The notes: generated by a model from the letters alone, not told the origin. Positions 36,522 to 45,324 are shown, counted from the first letter of the stretch. The stretch: DNA of 64,000 bases from Vibrionales bacterium SWAT-3 (GCA_000169995.1 AAZW01000001.1:248001-312000); one strand, 5' to 3'. Made by a program: numbers and translations.

Positions 36522-37460
36522 ATGGATAAGTTAACTAGCATGAAAGTCTTCGTTTACGTGGTGGAGCAAGGTAGCTTTCGTAGTGCCGCCAACCACTTCA
36601 ATCTATCGGCAACCATGATCAGTAAACATATCCATCACCTTGAATCGAGCCTTAACTCTCAGCTGATTCATCGCACTACGCGTAAGCAGTCTTTAACCGA
36701 TTCAGGGCAGCTCTACTATCGAGAATGTAAACGAATTCTGGAAGACATCAGCAATGCTGAAAATCTAATTCAAACCTTAGAAAACCAACCTCAAGGCACG
36801 GTCAAAATAAACTGCCCAGTGACCTATGGGAACAAGGTGCTAGCCCCGATAGTGGCGAAGTTCCTTGCCAATAATCCGACAATTAATGTCGAGCTCGTAC
36901 TGAACAACGATCTTGTTGATCCCTACTCTTCCGATATTGATTTAATTGTGCGCATTGGTGACCTGTCTGACTCCAGTTTAGTCGCCAGATACTTAGGTGA
37001 TTACGAGATGTGTTACTGCGCAGCGCCTGAATACCTAAACCAACATGCAGAGATTCGTGTATTAGAAGATCTCGCACAGCACCCATCGCTTGGATTTAGT
37101 TACAGCAGCCGTCGTGATGTGAATGGTCGCGAACCCCAACTACGCAATACCCTAAACAGTGAGCCGCAACTCCTAGCCCCTAAGAACCACCAAGCGGCGC
37201 ATAGCTCGGGGAATAAAGGCCAAGTGCGTTTGATGTCGAACAATGGAGATGTGTTGCGATATGCCGCCCTACAAGGCGTAGGTGTGTTGTTACAGCCAAC
37301 TATCTTAGTCGCAGAAGAGATTGAACGTGGTGCTTTACTGGAGATCCTACCCGGTATGGCACCTTTGCCTAAGCCGATTCACTTGCTCTACAAAACCAAG
37401 CAACTGTCTTTGAAAAACAGAACCTTTGTCGAGTTCTTGTTAGCCGAGCTTTCTAAATAA
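36522..37460 (+). CDS. LysR-family transcriptional regulator
   Basis: 312 residues. The helix-turn-helix is GSFRSAANHFNLSATMISKHIHHLE near residue 17, given here only as its position in the N-terminal domain; the C-terminal part is a type-2 periplasmic-binding fold starting about residue 92. Divergent placement 106 bases from the monooxygenase/oxidoreductase pair suggests it controls that pair and itself. The effector is unknown. AGAG precedes the ATG. Confidence 0.9.
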   Translation: MDKLTSMKVFVYVVEQGSFRSAANHFNLSATMISKHIHHLESSLNSQLIHRTTRKQSLTDSGQLYYRECKRILEDISNAENLIQTLENQPQGTVKINCPVTYGNKVLAPIVAKFLANNPTINVELVLNNDLVDPYSSDIDLIVRIGDLSDSSLVARYLGDYEMCYCAAPEYLNQHAEIRVLEDLAQHPSLGFSYSSRRDVNGREPQLRNTLNSEPQLLAPKNHQAAHSSGNKGQVRLMSNNGDVLRYAALQGVGVLLQPTILVAEEIERGALLEILPGMAPLPKPIHLLYKTKQLSLKNRTFVEFLLAELSK

Positions 37461-37523
37461 CTAGAGTGATTTAAGTAACTAAGGTGGGCTGCGTTACTAA
37501 TGGCTTTGAACCAACGATGAAGG

Positions 37524-38717
37524 TTAAAGCGTTTGCCAATGACTCATCAAGTAACTGCCAAGGCCAGAAGGCGTAGTATTGTGAACGACCATATCATCAC
37601 ATTGGTTGAACACCATGAAGTGTTTAAGCTCATCAGATAAGGCATGAATCAACGACTCATGGTTTTTGATTCTATCTTCCACAACCAAGTTACGAATATT
37701 GAGTAAACGGCTCTTTCTGTCGACCTTGCAATCCATTCGCGCCACCAGCTCTCCTTGCCATAGAATCGGCAAACTGAAATAACCAAACTGGCGCTTGGCT
37801 TCAGGAACATAGCACTCGAGAAGGTAGTCAAAGTTAAACAGTGATTGCATTCGCTTACGTTGAATCAACAGATTATCGAACGGAGAAAGTATCTTTAACT
37901 TGGTTCGAGATAGTGGCTGATTAAGTAACTCAAACGCATTAGGCAACACGTAGTAATCAGCACCTTGAACATCCGCTTTCACAATTCGCTTGTCTTCAAG
38001 CATCTGTTGGAGTGTCTTCTGTATCAATGGTTTGGTGTTCTTAAGGAGATAGCTCATCTCCGATGCGATGCCCACACCATTCGCTTCTAAATAACGAATA
38101 ATCAGGTGCTCAATGTACTCTTGTTCTGTGGGTTCAGAGGTATCAATACCACTCGGCACAACTCGCTCGGTTAGGTCATACACCTTATGAAAGTTCACTC
38201 GGCTCGGCACCATTAAGTCACCTTGCATAAACAAAGTTTCTAGCGCCTGTTTGGCCGGTTTACCGCCCCATCCGCCGGGGGTTGGTCTATCGCCTTCAAA
38301 ATCTTTCGCCATTAATGGCCCTTCGTTCTCAATACGTTTGAGAACATGAGCCATGAGTGCCTCATCTTTTTTATACCAATGCTTCAGCTTACCGCTTGCG
38401 AACGCGTTCTTTCGATGCAAACTGAAACGATAAACACGCATTGGTAAATACGCAGCAGCATGCGACCAATACTCAAATACCTCGCGACGCTCTAACAACT
38501 TATCAAGATGGCTAAGTTGGTAATCTGGATTACGATTCCACAGCGTATGATGGTGGGCTCGCTGTATCACCGAAATAGTATCAATTTGCACATACCCAAG
38601 GTTTTCAATCGCAGACAGCGTGCTCGCCAAAGCGCTCCCATTACGTTTCTTTTTAGGCGGCAGCTTTTGCGAAAGCAGTACAATTTTTTTCGCTTGTGCG
38701 AGTGACAATGATTCCAT
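37524..38717 (-). CDS. YcaQ/AlkX-type winged-helix DNA glycosylase
   Basis: A 397-residue protein of the HTH_42 (AlkZ/AlkX) family, whose studied members excise bulky or crosslinked bases. The catalytic signature is GYVQIDTI near residues 42-48: Q-I-D matches the Q-hydrophobic-D motif of the AlkX/YcaQ branch, as against QxQ in AlkZ. Three winged-helix repeats are typical of the family (first region about 60-150, with RAHHHTLWNRN). It is cytoplasmic and a single-gene unit. Substrate specificity, probably interstrand crosslinks and mustard adducts, is inferred from the E. coli protein. Confidence 0.83.
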   Translation of the reverse strand: MESLSLAQAKKIVLLSQKLPPKKKRNGSALASTLSAIENLGYVQIDTISVIQRAHHHTLWNRNPDYQLSHLDKLLERREVFEYWSHAAAYLPMRVYRFSLHRKNAFASGKLKHWYKKDEALMAHVLKRIENEGPLMAKDFEGDRPTPGGWGGKPAKQALETLFMQGDLMVPSRVNFHKVYDLTERVVPSGIDTSEPTEQEYIEHLIIRYLEANGVGIASEMSYLLKNTKPLIQKTLQQMLEDKRIVKADVQGADYYVLPNAFELLNQPLSRTKLKILSPFDNLLIQRKRMQSLFNFDYLLECYVPEAKRQFGYFSLPILWQGELVARMDCKVDRKSRLLNIRNLVVEDRIKNHESLIHALSDELKHFMVFNQCDDMVVHNTTPSGLGSYLMSHWQTL

Positions 38718-38751
38718 TAAATTCAGACTCTAATTGATACCAATGATCGGC

Positions 38752-39399
38752 TTATAATTCGGCCATAAGCTCTTGAAGAATTTGCTTGTACGTTTCGACC
38801 GTCTGCGCCCCAGTGACTGCACTCTTGCGGTTGAATACCACAGTAGGAACCGCAGAGATCCCCATGCGTTGCCATTCGAACTCTTGCGCTTCTATTTGCT
38901 TTAAGTTGTCGGTGTTCTTTAAGCGTTTCAGCGCCTTCGTTGCATCTAAGCCAACCGCTTCAAGCTCTTGCGCAATAACATCCAGCTCTGACAGATCTTT
39001 CTGCTCTGAAAAATGCGCTGTGAAGAAGCGTAGCTTCAACTCAGTCTGTTTTCCGTGCGCTAGAGCAAAATCAAGCAACACATGTAAGTGGCGTGAATTC
39101 ACCATTCTCATGCTGTCATAAAAATTGAAATCGAATCCTACCGCTTTGCCACGAGCCGCCAGTTGCTCGCGTGAACGCTGACTTTCTTCTGCACTAGAAC
39201 CGTATTTTCTCATGATATGCTCACGCAGGTTTTCACCCTCTTGCGGCATATCTGGATTCAACTCAAACGGCTGCCATTCAAGTTCAATCTGTTGTTCTAA
39301 ACCTAGCTCTGAAACAGCCTGCTCTAGGTTTTTGTAACCGACGACGCACCATGGGCACATTACGTCAGAAATAATATCGAGTTGAAGTTTCTTACTCAT
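38752..39399 (-). CDS. DsbA-family (FrnE-like) oxidoreductase
   Basis: A 215-residue thioredoxin-fold protein with the redox motif VMCPWCVVGYKN near residue 15 and a large helical insert, as in FrnE and 2-hydroxychromene-2-carboxylate isomerase-like proteins. There is no signal peptide, so it is cytoplasmic, unlike DsbA proper. The loop before the last strands (ISAVPTVVFN) carries the cis-Pro. The start at 39399 is chosen because TTGGA lies 9 bases upstream; 39405 is the alternative. It diverges from the MFS exporter gene, with about 200 bases between. Confidence 0.85.
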   Translation of the reverse strand: MSKKLQLDIISDVMCPWCVVGYKNLEQAVSELGLEQQIELEWQPFELNPDMPQEGENLREHIMRKYGSSAEESQRSREQLAARGKAVGFDFNFYDSMRMVNSRHLHVLLDFALAHGKQTELKLRFFTAHFSEQKDLSELDVIAQELEAVGLDATKALKRLKNTDNLKQIEAQEFEWQRMGISAVPTVVFNRKSAVTGAQTVETYKQILQELMAEL

Positions 39400-39474
39400 C
39401 GTCATTCCAAATATCGTTAATAAGGCAGATCCAATACAAGGTGGATATCCTTGTTGCCATTAAGACTACAAAAA

Positions 39475-39492
39475 TTTGAACACCCGTTCAAA
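39475..39492. promoter_or_regulatory. Palindrome in the DsbA/MFS divergent region
   Basis: TTTGAAC-ACCC-GTTCAAA is a perfect 7-bp inverted repeat, the sort of site bound by TetR-type or similar dimeric repressors. It is near the FrnE-like gene start. Confidence 0.5.
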
Positions 39493-39540
39493 TACCGACA
39501 TGTTCGCTCTCAAATTACTCAAACTTCTCTCAATTAGCCT

Positions 39541-39571
39541 TTGACTTAAAGTTAACTTTAAGTTGTAGAGT
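39541..39571 (+). promoter_or_regulatory. MerR-type promoter of the MFS gene
   Basis: TTGACT (39541-39546) and TAGAGT (39566-39571) are separated by 19 bases, longer than the usual 17. A perfect 20-bp palindrome ACTTAAAGTTAACTTTAAGT (39544-39563) sits on the -35 and spacer, as in promoters activated by MerR/SoxR-type proteins. The predicted start of transcription lies about 25 bases before the ATG. Confidence 0.7.
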
Positions 39572-39601
39572 GATACAAAACAGAGACGATGAGACAGAGA
39601 T

Positions 39602-40801
39602 ATGAAAAGAAAAACACCACCCTACCTTACTGGACGCTTCTTTGATGGCATTAGCTCAGGGCTATTTATGTTGGCACTTCCGTGGTTAATGCTAGCAACG
39701 CCTAATATGGGCACTTTTGTTGCGCTCACGGCTCTGGTCTGTACGATCACCACCTTTCTTGCTACACCCTATTTTTCAGCGTTGATCGACCGACATTCTC
39801 GTAAAAATATTTTGATCATCGCGCAGATAATCCAGGCTTCAAACGCATTTATTGTCGCTGCAATTTACTGGTTTGGCGTCGGTTCTATTGTCGTCTTGGG
39901 TGCTGCTCAACTCATTTTTTGGGTTTCAAGTAGCCTCGCCTGGCACACCAACAATGCCTTTACGCAAGAGAATTACGACCACCATGAATATGCCAAAATT
40001 TCGAGTCACCAAGAGATTATTTTGCAGTCAACAACCTTGGGTGCTGGCGCTCTTGGCGTTGTGTTACTCGAGCAGTGGAGCATTATTGAATTTGCGATTT
40101 TTGCAGGTATTGCCTCGAGCACTTCAGCGATAAGTTACTTGGTGACACCTTACAGAAGACAAATCACGGAGAGTGTGAATACACCATTCAAACAGCAATT
40201 GGTCGAAATTAAAGATGTGTTCTCTCAATCGCCTCAATTTTACGGTTTCCTGATCGTTTCTTGTCTCTCATATCCGATGGTGACCTTTTTAAGCCGCTTA
40301 ATTCCGATTTGGTTTTCAGAACTGAATATCACCGGAGACTGGCTTGCACTTTACAATATCTCTCTCGGCACCGGAGCACTGATTATTGGGATATCTTTAC
40401 CACTGATTCTGAAGTCCACATCTCACAAAACAATCATCCAAATAGCGATGTACATCATCGGACTCTCTTTATTGCTAATGAGCCAAGTAGAAAACCCTGC
40501 GTATCTTATTGTTCTTACTTTTATTTTCGGTGCATTCAACGCGCTCAATAGAATCGCCCGAACCAACTGGATGCACCATGCAGTAGCAATAAAACAAAGA
40601 GGAAGAGTAGATGGAGGGCTTGCGCTATTCGCTACCTTAACTCAGAGCCTAAGTTATGTGTTGATTGCCGTATTGGCGCAAACCGATGCGATTATTTATG
40701 GTTTTACCATTGCTGGAGCCGTGGTTCTGGCTGCCACATTTTGGATGGGTAAACTTGGCAGACAAATTAAGCCGGAGTGTACCTTAGCGAATCAATGTTA
40801 A
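39602..40801 (+). CDS. MFS transporter
   Basis: A 399-residue membrane protein with about 12 hydrophobic segments. The loop between TM2 and TM3 carries an MFS motif-A remnant (SALIDRHSRKNIL near residue 60). The N-terminus MKRKTPPYLTGRFFDGISSG is typical of drug or metabolite exporters of the MFS_1/MFS_3 type. Substrate is unknown. The MerR-type promoter directly upstream suggests induction by a toxic compound, metal or redox signal. It shares a bidirectional terminator with the convergent HAD gene. Confidence 0.85.
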   Translation: MKRKTPPYLTGRFFDGISSGLFMLALPWLMLATPNMGTFVALTALVCTITTFLATPYFSALIDRHSRKNILIIAQIIQASNAFIVAAIYWFGVGSIVVLGAAQLIFWVSSSLAWHTNNAFTQENYDHHEYAKISSHQEIILQSTTLGAGALGVVLLEQWSIIEFAIFAGIASSTSAISYLVTPYRRQITESVNTPFKQQLVEIKDVFSQSPQFYGFLIVSCLSYPMVTFLSRLIPIWFSELNITGDWLALYNISLGTGALIIGISLPLILKSTSHKTIIQIAMYIIGLSLLLMSQVENPAYLIVLTFIFGAFNALNRIARTNWMHHAVAIKQRGRVDGGLALFATLTQSLSYVLIAVLAQTDAIIYGFTIAGAVVLAATFWMGKLGRQIKPECTLANQC

Positions 40802-40831
40802 GGCGAATTATCAAAATTCGAGATTTCCAAT

Positions 40832-40864
40832 AAAAAAGCCGGCTCATGTTAGTGAGTCGGCTTT
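40832..40864. terminator. Bidirectional terminator
   Basis: Stem AAAGCCGGCTCA / TGAGTCGGCTTT with one mismatch and a 6-nt loop, between convergent genes. Confidence 0.88.
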
Positions 40865-40892
40865 GATATGAATCTAAATAGGATTTCGGACG

Positions 40893-41690
40893 TTACGCGA
40901 GAAGCTTCTCCAACACTTGGAATACACCCGCATCAACATTACTTGGCGCGCCAAAACGAGCTATCTCTTTCAGTTTTGGATGTGCATTTTCCATCGCATA
41001 TGAGTGGTAACTTTCTTTAAGCATCTCGTAATCATTTAGGTAGTCGCCAAAGCTCATTGTCTGTTCGTAAGTGAAACCTAATGTGTTCTGAAGATGCTTA
41101 ATTGCCGCCCCTTTTGAAGCCTCAGCATTCATTACATCCAACCAAATTTTTGCACTTACAACCACTTGGTAATTTTCACCAAACTTAGCGTTGATGCTTG
41201 GGTTTACTTTCTCTTGCGAGCCGTCAAAGTGGCAAATAGCAACCTTGATAAATTCATCTGCAACCGCCAACAGATCTTCTACTTGCTCACGGCGATGGTA
41301 GTACTTAGAGATCTCTTCTAGAGCACGCTCGTCTTTGGTTTCGATGTATGCCGACTTCTTACCACACAACACAACATGAGCGCCTTCGATAGCACGCGCT
41401 TCTTTGATGATGTCTTTAATGGCATCTGTATCTAGTAAGCAGCTGTAGAGCTCTTCGCCTTTGTGCATCACTAATGTGCCGTTTTCAGCAACAAACATCA
41501 TGCGATCTTTAATAGGAGAAAAAGTTTCCATTAAGCTGTAATACTGACGACCCGACGCAGCAGCAAAGATAATGTCTTGAGCTTCTAGTCGCTCATACAG
41601 GTTGAAAAATTCTGGGTCTAATTTTCCGTGTTCATTAAGCAGAGTGCCGTCCATATCAGCAGCGATAAATTTGATGTTCTGTTGTGGCAT
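40893..41690 (-). CDS. Cof-type HAD-IIB phosphatase
   Basis: A 265-residue sugar-phosphatase-like enzyme. Motif I is AADMDGTLLNE at residue 9, motif II AASGRQYYSL near 40, motif III Lys in NAEASKGAAIKHLQ near 193 and motif IV SFGDYLNDYEML near 217. It resembles YbiV/YidA-type phosphatases acting on hexose phosphates or flavin nucleotides. It is distinct in sequence from the HAD gene of the ula operon. Single gene, own promoter region of about 300 bases shared with arsR. Confidence 0.86.
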   Translation of the reverse strand: MPQQNIKFIAADMDGTLLNEHGKLDPEFFNLYERLEAQDIIFAAASGRQYYSLMETFSPIKDRMMFVAENGTLVMHKGEELYSCLLDTDAIKDIIKEARAIEGAHVVLCGKKSAYIETKDERALEEISKYYHRREQVEDLLAVADEFIKVAICHFDGSQEKVNPSINAKFGENYQVVVSAKIWLDVMNAEASKGAAIKHLQNTLGFTYEQTMSFGDYLNDYEMLKESYHSYAMENAHPKLKEIARFGAPSNVDAGVFQVLEKLLA

Positions 41691-41996
41691 TTCAGAGCTT
41701 ACCTATAAATATAAATTAAATTGTAAATTATGATTTTTCGTTATCTTGGGTAACGGTTCTGCGTTCGATTATATCGCTAGAGTAGCCAGTGAGTGCAATG
41801 CTTTTCGGTCGGTTTATTTGCCTAAATCTTAGATCTTGTTTATGTCTAATAGGATTTCAATTTGATAACTGATCGGATATCAAGCGTCATCAAAACAACA
41901 AGCTGAGCAGGCCAATTTAAGGCGACTTTTAAAATTCACATTGACCGCTAAAAGAAATAGGCTTACTATTAATCGTCTTTTAACGATTGGAATTAA
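41691..41996. other. Divergent region before arsR
   Basis: 306 AT-rich bases. The only clear element is the palindrome at 41971-41988 next to the arsR start. Confidence 0.5.
41971..41988. promoter_or_regulatory. Candidate ArsR operator upstream of arsR
   Basis: AATCGT-CTTTTA-ACGATT, a 6-bp inverted repeat with a 6-base spacer, 8 bases before the arsR GTG. The same arms and spacing occur upstream of acr3. Confidence 0.65.
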
Positions 41997-42353
41997 GTGA
42001 GCTACCTCAGTATGACTGCAACATGCCAAGCAACAGAAAGCTGTTCTCTACCTCTTCCGCCGAGTAATGCAGAAGCAGAAAAAGAAATGGCAGCGTTAGC
42101 AAAAGCACTCGCTCACCCAGCAAGAATTCGCATACTTAGTATCTTGTCCGCATTAGAAAAGTCGGGCGGCTGCTTAAACAGTGATCTGGTAAGTGAATTG
42201 GGGTTGGCTCAATCAACGGTTTCAGAACACCTAAGAATATTGAAAAGCTCAGGTTTTATCACTGCTGAGTCTATCCCGCCGAAGATGTGTTACCGCATCG
42301 ACCGCGACAATATTCAACGCTTCGAATCGGTATTTAACAGCATTTTAAAATAG
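41997..42353 (+). CDS. arsR: ArsR-family transcriptional repressor
   Basis: A 118-residue winged-helix repressor. The HTH lies around GCLNSDLVSELGLAQSTVSEHL near residue 57-80, and the dimer helix starts MAALAKALAHPARIRILSIL near 30. Cysteines occur near residues 10 and 16 at the N-terminus and at 58; the usual ELCVCDL metal site is not present, so the metal-binding arrangement is atypical. The GTG at 41997 has TTGGA upstream; ATG 42012 is an alternative. It precedes acr3 and likely controls arsenite or antimonite export. Confidence 0.8.
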   Translation: MSYLSMTATCQATESCSLPLPPSNAEAEKEMAALAKALAHPARIRILSILSALEKSGGCLNSDLVSELGLAQSTVSEHLRILKSSGFITAESIPPKMCYRIDRDNIQRFESVFNSILK

Positions 42354-42418
42354 AAGTTCACGCTTGAGGGATCGGCTTTGGTAGCCTTTACTTTTAAGCG
42401 TGTTTTTTTGCCACAATC

Positions 42419-42436
42419 AATCGTTTTTCGACGATT
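42419..42436. promoter_or_regulatory. Candidate ArsR operator upstream of acr3
   Basis: AATCGT-TTTTCG-ACGATT, with arms identical to the site before arsR, 26 bases before the acr3 ATG. This suggests acr3 has its own ArsR-controlled promoter. Confidence 0.65.
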
Positions 42437-42462
42437 TACGATATCAAAAAAGAGAGATTACC

Positions 42463-43518
42463 ATGAAACCAAAATTAGGTTTTCTAGATCGCTACTTAAC
42501 ACTATGGATCTTCATCGCCATGGGCCTTGGTGTACTGCTGGGTACCCTATTCCCACAGATCGAACAGTGGAATGATTCAATGTCTGTTGGCACCACTAAC
42601 ATTCCACTTGCGATTGGCCTTATCTTAATGATGTACCCACCTCTGGCTAAGGTTAACTACAACCTGCTAGGTACCGTGGTAAAAGATAAGAAAGCCATCA
42701 AGCTCTCTTTGATCATGAACTGGTTTGTTGGCCCAATTCTAATGTTCGTATTGGCACTAACTTTCTTGGGTGATCACCCTGGTTACATGGTTGGCGTGAT
42801 TCTGATTGGTCTTGCTCGTTGTGTGGCAATGGTTCTAGTTTGGAACGACATCGGTGGCGGTAACAAAGAATACGGTGCCGCGCTGGTTGCTCTGAACAGT
42901 GCGTTCCAAGTGGTTAGCTACAGCTTTATGGCGTGGTTGTTCATCAGCGTTCTTCCTCCGGTATTCGGTTACAAAGGCATGTTGGTTGATATCTCGATGA
43001 TCGATATTGCACACAGCGTGCTTATCTACTTAGGTATCCCATTCTTAGCAGGCTTCCTGAGCCGTAAGATCCTTGTGTCGATGAAAGGTGAGCAATGGTA
43101 CACCGAGGTGTTCATTCCGCGCATTTCTCCAATGACGCTGATTGCATTGCTAGCAACTATCGTTTTGATGTTCAGCCTGAAAGGTGAAATGATTGTTGAA
43201 CTGCCAATGGACGTTCTATTAATTGCGGTTCCACTGACTATCTACTTCACTGCGATGTTCTTCATCAGTTTCTTCATCGGTAAGAAGATGGGCATTGAAT
43301 ACGACAAGAACGCATCAATCGCATTTACAGCAACGGGTAACAACTTTGAATTAGCGATTGCGGTTGCAATCTCTGTATTCGGTATCAACTCAGATCAAGC
43401 ATTTGCAGGTGTTATTGGGCCACTGATTGAAGTACCTGTGCTGATTTACCTAGTGAACGTTGCACTTAAGATGAAAGACAAGTACTACAACGGTCTAACA
43501 GTGAAATCTGCGAACTAA
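42463..43518 (+). CDS. acr3: ACR3-family arsenite efflux transporter
   Basis: A 351-residue inner-membrane exporter of the BASS superfamily with about 10 hydrophobic segments. Family motifs are [16 protein letters not shown] near residue 132, which contains the functionally essential Cys, and [13 protein letters not shown] near 300 with the conserved Glu. It expels arsenite using the proton gradient. The start at 42463 is chosen because [15 protein letters not shown] is the normal family N-terminus and AGAGAG precedes it. It follows arsR with its own operator-like site between. No arsC reductase is adjacent. Confidence 0.92.
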   Translation: MKPKLGFLDRYLTLWIFIAMGLGVLLGTLFPQIEQWNDSMSVGTTNIPLAIGLILMMYPPLAKVNYNLLGTVVKDKKAIKLSLIMNWFVGPILMFVLALTFLGDHPGYMVGVILIGLARCVAMVLVWNDIGGGNKEYGAALVALNSAFQVVSYSFMAWLFISVLPPVFGYKGMLVDISMIDIAHSVLIYLGIPFLAGFLSRKILVSMKGEQWYTEVFIPRISPMTLIALLATIVLMFSLKGEMIVELPMDVLLIAVPLTIYFTAMFFISFFIGKKMGIEYDKNASIAFTATGNNFELAIAVAISVFGINSDQAFAGVIGPLIEVPVLIYLVNVALKMKDKYYNGLTVKSAN

Positions 43519-43542
43519 AAAAATACATATCGCTTTAAACAG

Positions 43543-43573
43543 AAAGGCTCACAAATTACTTTGTGAGCCTTTT
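43543..43573. terminator. Bidirectional terminator
   Basis: Stem AAAGGCTCACAAA / TTTGTGAGCCTTT with a 4-nt loop, between convergent acr3 and the LysR gene. Confidence 0.92.
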
Positions 43574-43596
43574 CTTTATTCCAGTTCATCCAATTC

Positions 43597-44493
43597 TCAT
43601 CCTGCTTGTGTTTCGTCTAATAGGCCTTTCAATGCTTGTTCAAGCCATAGCAATGCTGGCCCTTTCGAGCGTGTTTTAGATAAAACCAGATCAACCGGAG
43701 GCGACCACGTTTTGTGGTCAAATGAAACGTTCACCTCTATCAAACGCTGTTTACTCAGCTCTTCTTCAACAAGGTGTTTAGGTAAGTATGCCCAACCGAC
43801 ATCACTACCGAGGATCATTTCTTTGATGACGATAAAACTGTTTGACCACCATACTTTGCCCGCTATGAGTGGAAACTGATCCATCATCTTACCTTTATCA
43901 CCTCTCAGCATGAGCTGACGATGTGGCAACAAATCAGACAATTTTGCGACACCTGTTTTGGCTAGCTTGTGGCTTGGGTGACACACAGCAACAAACGGCA
44001 AATGCCCAATGAAGCAAGGTTCAGAACCTACATCAAAAGCCAAGTTGGTGAACATCAAACCAAGGTCTGCCTTCTCTTCAACTACAAAGGGATTCACTTC
44101 TGTGGTGGTACAAGCGATCAACTCAACCTCTGTCGCAGGGAAATGTTGGCTGAATTCACTTAGGATTCTAGATAGATTAGGGACCAACAAGGAATCGTCT
44201 AATGCGATTTTAATAAGCCCTTCTTCGCCAGTTCCTATCGCACTAACGGAAGCATTGAGATCTTCAACCTGAAGGACGATTGCTTTCACTTGTTTAAACA
44301 GTTGCTCCCCTTCTTTTGTCAGCGAAGGTTTGCGGGTCGAACGATCAAATAACTCTACATTGAAATCTATTTCAAGATTGTTAATGCCTTGGCTTACCGC
44401 CGATTGCACCTTACCCAGATGACGAGCGCTTGCTGAGAAAGAACCCAGCTCTACTGCGTAAACGAACATTTTAAGCTGTTCAATGTTATACAT
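43597..44493 (-). CDS. LysR-family regulator, divergent from PACE efflux gene
   Basis: 298 residues. The N-terminal helix-turn-helix spans about residues 15-40 (GSFSASARHLGKVQSAVSQG), followed by a linker helix and a substrate-binding fold from about 90. It lies divergent from and 108 bases away from the PACE gene, the same arrangement as AceR and AceI in Acinetobacter, so it is probably the activator of that efflux gene. The effector is not known. Confidence 0.88.
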   Translation of the reverse strand: MYNIEQLKMFVYAVELGSFSASARHLGKVQSAVSQGINNLEIDFNVELFDRSTRKPSLTKEGEQLFKQVKAIVLQVEDLNASVSAIGTGEEGLIKIALDDSLLVPNLSRILSEFSQHFPATEVELIACTTTEVNPFVVEEKADLGLMFTNLAFDVGSEPCFIGHLPFVAVCHPSHKLAKTGVAKLSDLLPHRQLMLRGDKGKMMDQFPLIAGKVWWSNSFIVIKEMILGSDVGWAYLPKHLVEEELSKQRLIEVNVSFDHKTWSPPVDLVLSKTRSKGPALLWLEQALKGLLDETQAG

Positions 44494-44601
44494 GTCACCA
44501 ACCTATTATCATTAGTGATAGTTACTATCTTTCTATAATCATAATTAAAGATAATATACCTTTCAAACAGCAAATATAGATTCAACAGAAAGAGAAAATA
44601 C

Positions 44602-45033
44602 ATGTCACACAAAGAACGAATTCTACATATGGTGCTATTTGAAGTGTTCGCACTGATCATGATGGCGGGGCTAGCAACCTACATTACTGGTAATGGAGCT
44701 GGGGAAATGGCGGGGTTAGCACTTTCGATGTCGCTAATAGCAATGGCTTGGAACTACGTCTACAACTACGGCTACGACAAAATCTTCGGGGCAGACAGAA
44801 CAAAGCGAACCAAGAAAACACGAGTTTTACACGGATTGGGATTTGAACTTGGTTTAATGACTGTAACGCTGCCAGTTTTGATGTGGGTGTTAAAGCTCGA
44901 TTTTCTGACCGTATTGATTATGGACATCGGCCTAGTCATTTTCTTTGTACTCTACGCTATCGGATTTAACTGGGCGTATGATTCAGTAAGAAACTACTTT
45001 GTTACACTAGGAAAAGTTAGCGCTCTCAACTAA
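44602..45033 (+). CDS. PACE-family (AceI-like) multidrug efflux transporter
   Basis: A 143-residue inner-membrane protein with four predicted helices in two tandem bacterial-transmembrane-pair units, the hallmark of PACE exporters. The functionally essential Glu of AceI corresponds to E14 in RILHMVLFEVFAL; the second unit begins RVLHGLGFELGLM and repeats the same motif. WNYVYNYGYDKIF and FNWAYDSVR close the two halves. Such proteins export chlorhexidine, dequalinium and short diamines by proton antiport. It pairs with the divergent LysR gene. Confidence 0.9.
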   Translation: MSHKERILHMVLFEVFALIMMAGLATYITGNGAGEMAGLALSMSLIAMAWNYVYNYGYDKIFGADRTKRTKKTRVLHGLGFELGLMTVTLPVLMWVLKLDFLTVLIMDIGLVIFFVLYAIGFNWAYDSVRNYFVTLGKVSALN

Positions 45034-45120
45034 GTCACCAATTCGCTCAAATATCATCACTGAGCGATAGACCAAGCGAATTGCCAGATTCAGTATGGAT
45101 CTGGCATTTTTTGTCACAGC

Positions 45121-45324
45121 TTAAGTATACCCTTGTTTGTTAACGCTTTTCCAACATTTGAGACCCCGGATAGGTCCACAAGATCCAAGTTTAATAAACC
45201 ACCACTCGCGAATCAGCATCACAAATCCAGCCATCAACTCCTCGTACCAGTTGTGCATCTGCTTACATACAGGTACTTTTAGCGACCTCACGGGACATAC
45301 ATTCGCGCAATAGCGTCCATCCAA
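45121..45324 (-). CDS. Doubtful 67-residue ORF, possibly a gene fragment
   Basis: The frame gives a Cys/Trp-rich peptide (for example NWYEELMAGFVMLIREWW). It has no good ribosome site and no family I recognise. Base composition is more GC-rich than the flanks, so it may be the remnant of a longer gene. It could also be noise in a spacer. Confidence 0.25.
   Translation of the reverse strand: MDGRYCANVCPVRSLKVPVCKQMHNWYEELMAGFVMLIREWWFIKLGSCGPIRGLKCWKSVNKQGYT

Noticed and set aside
45120..45145. GTTAACG-like core that resembles an integron attC end
   Set aside because: Only one core-like sequence is present, with no partner core or imperfect inverted repeat, so it is not a cassette site.
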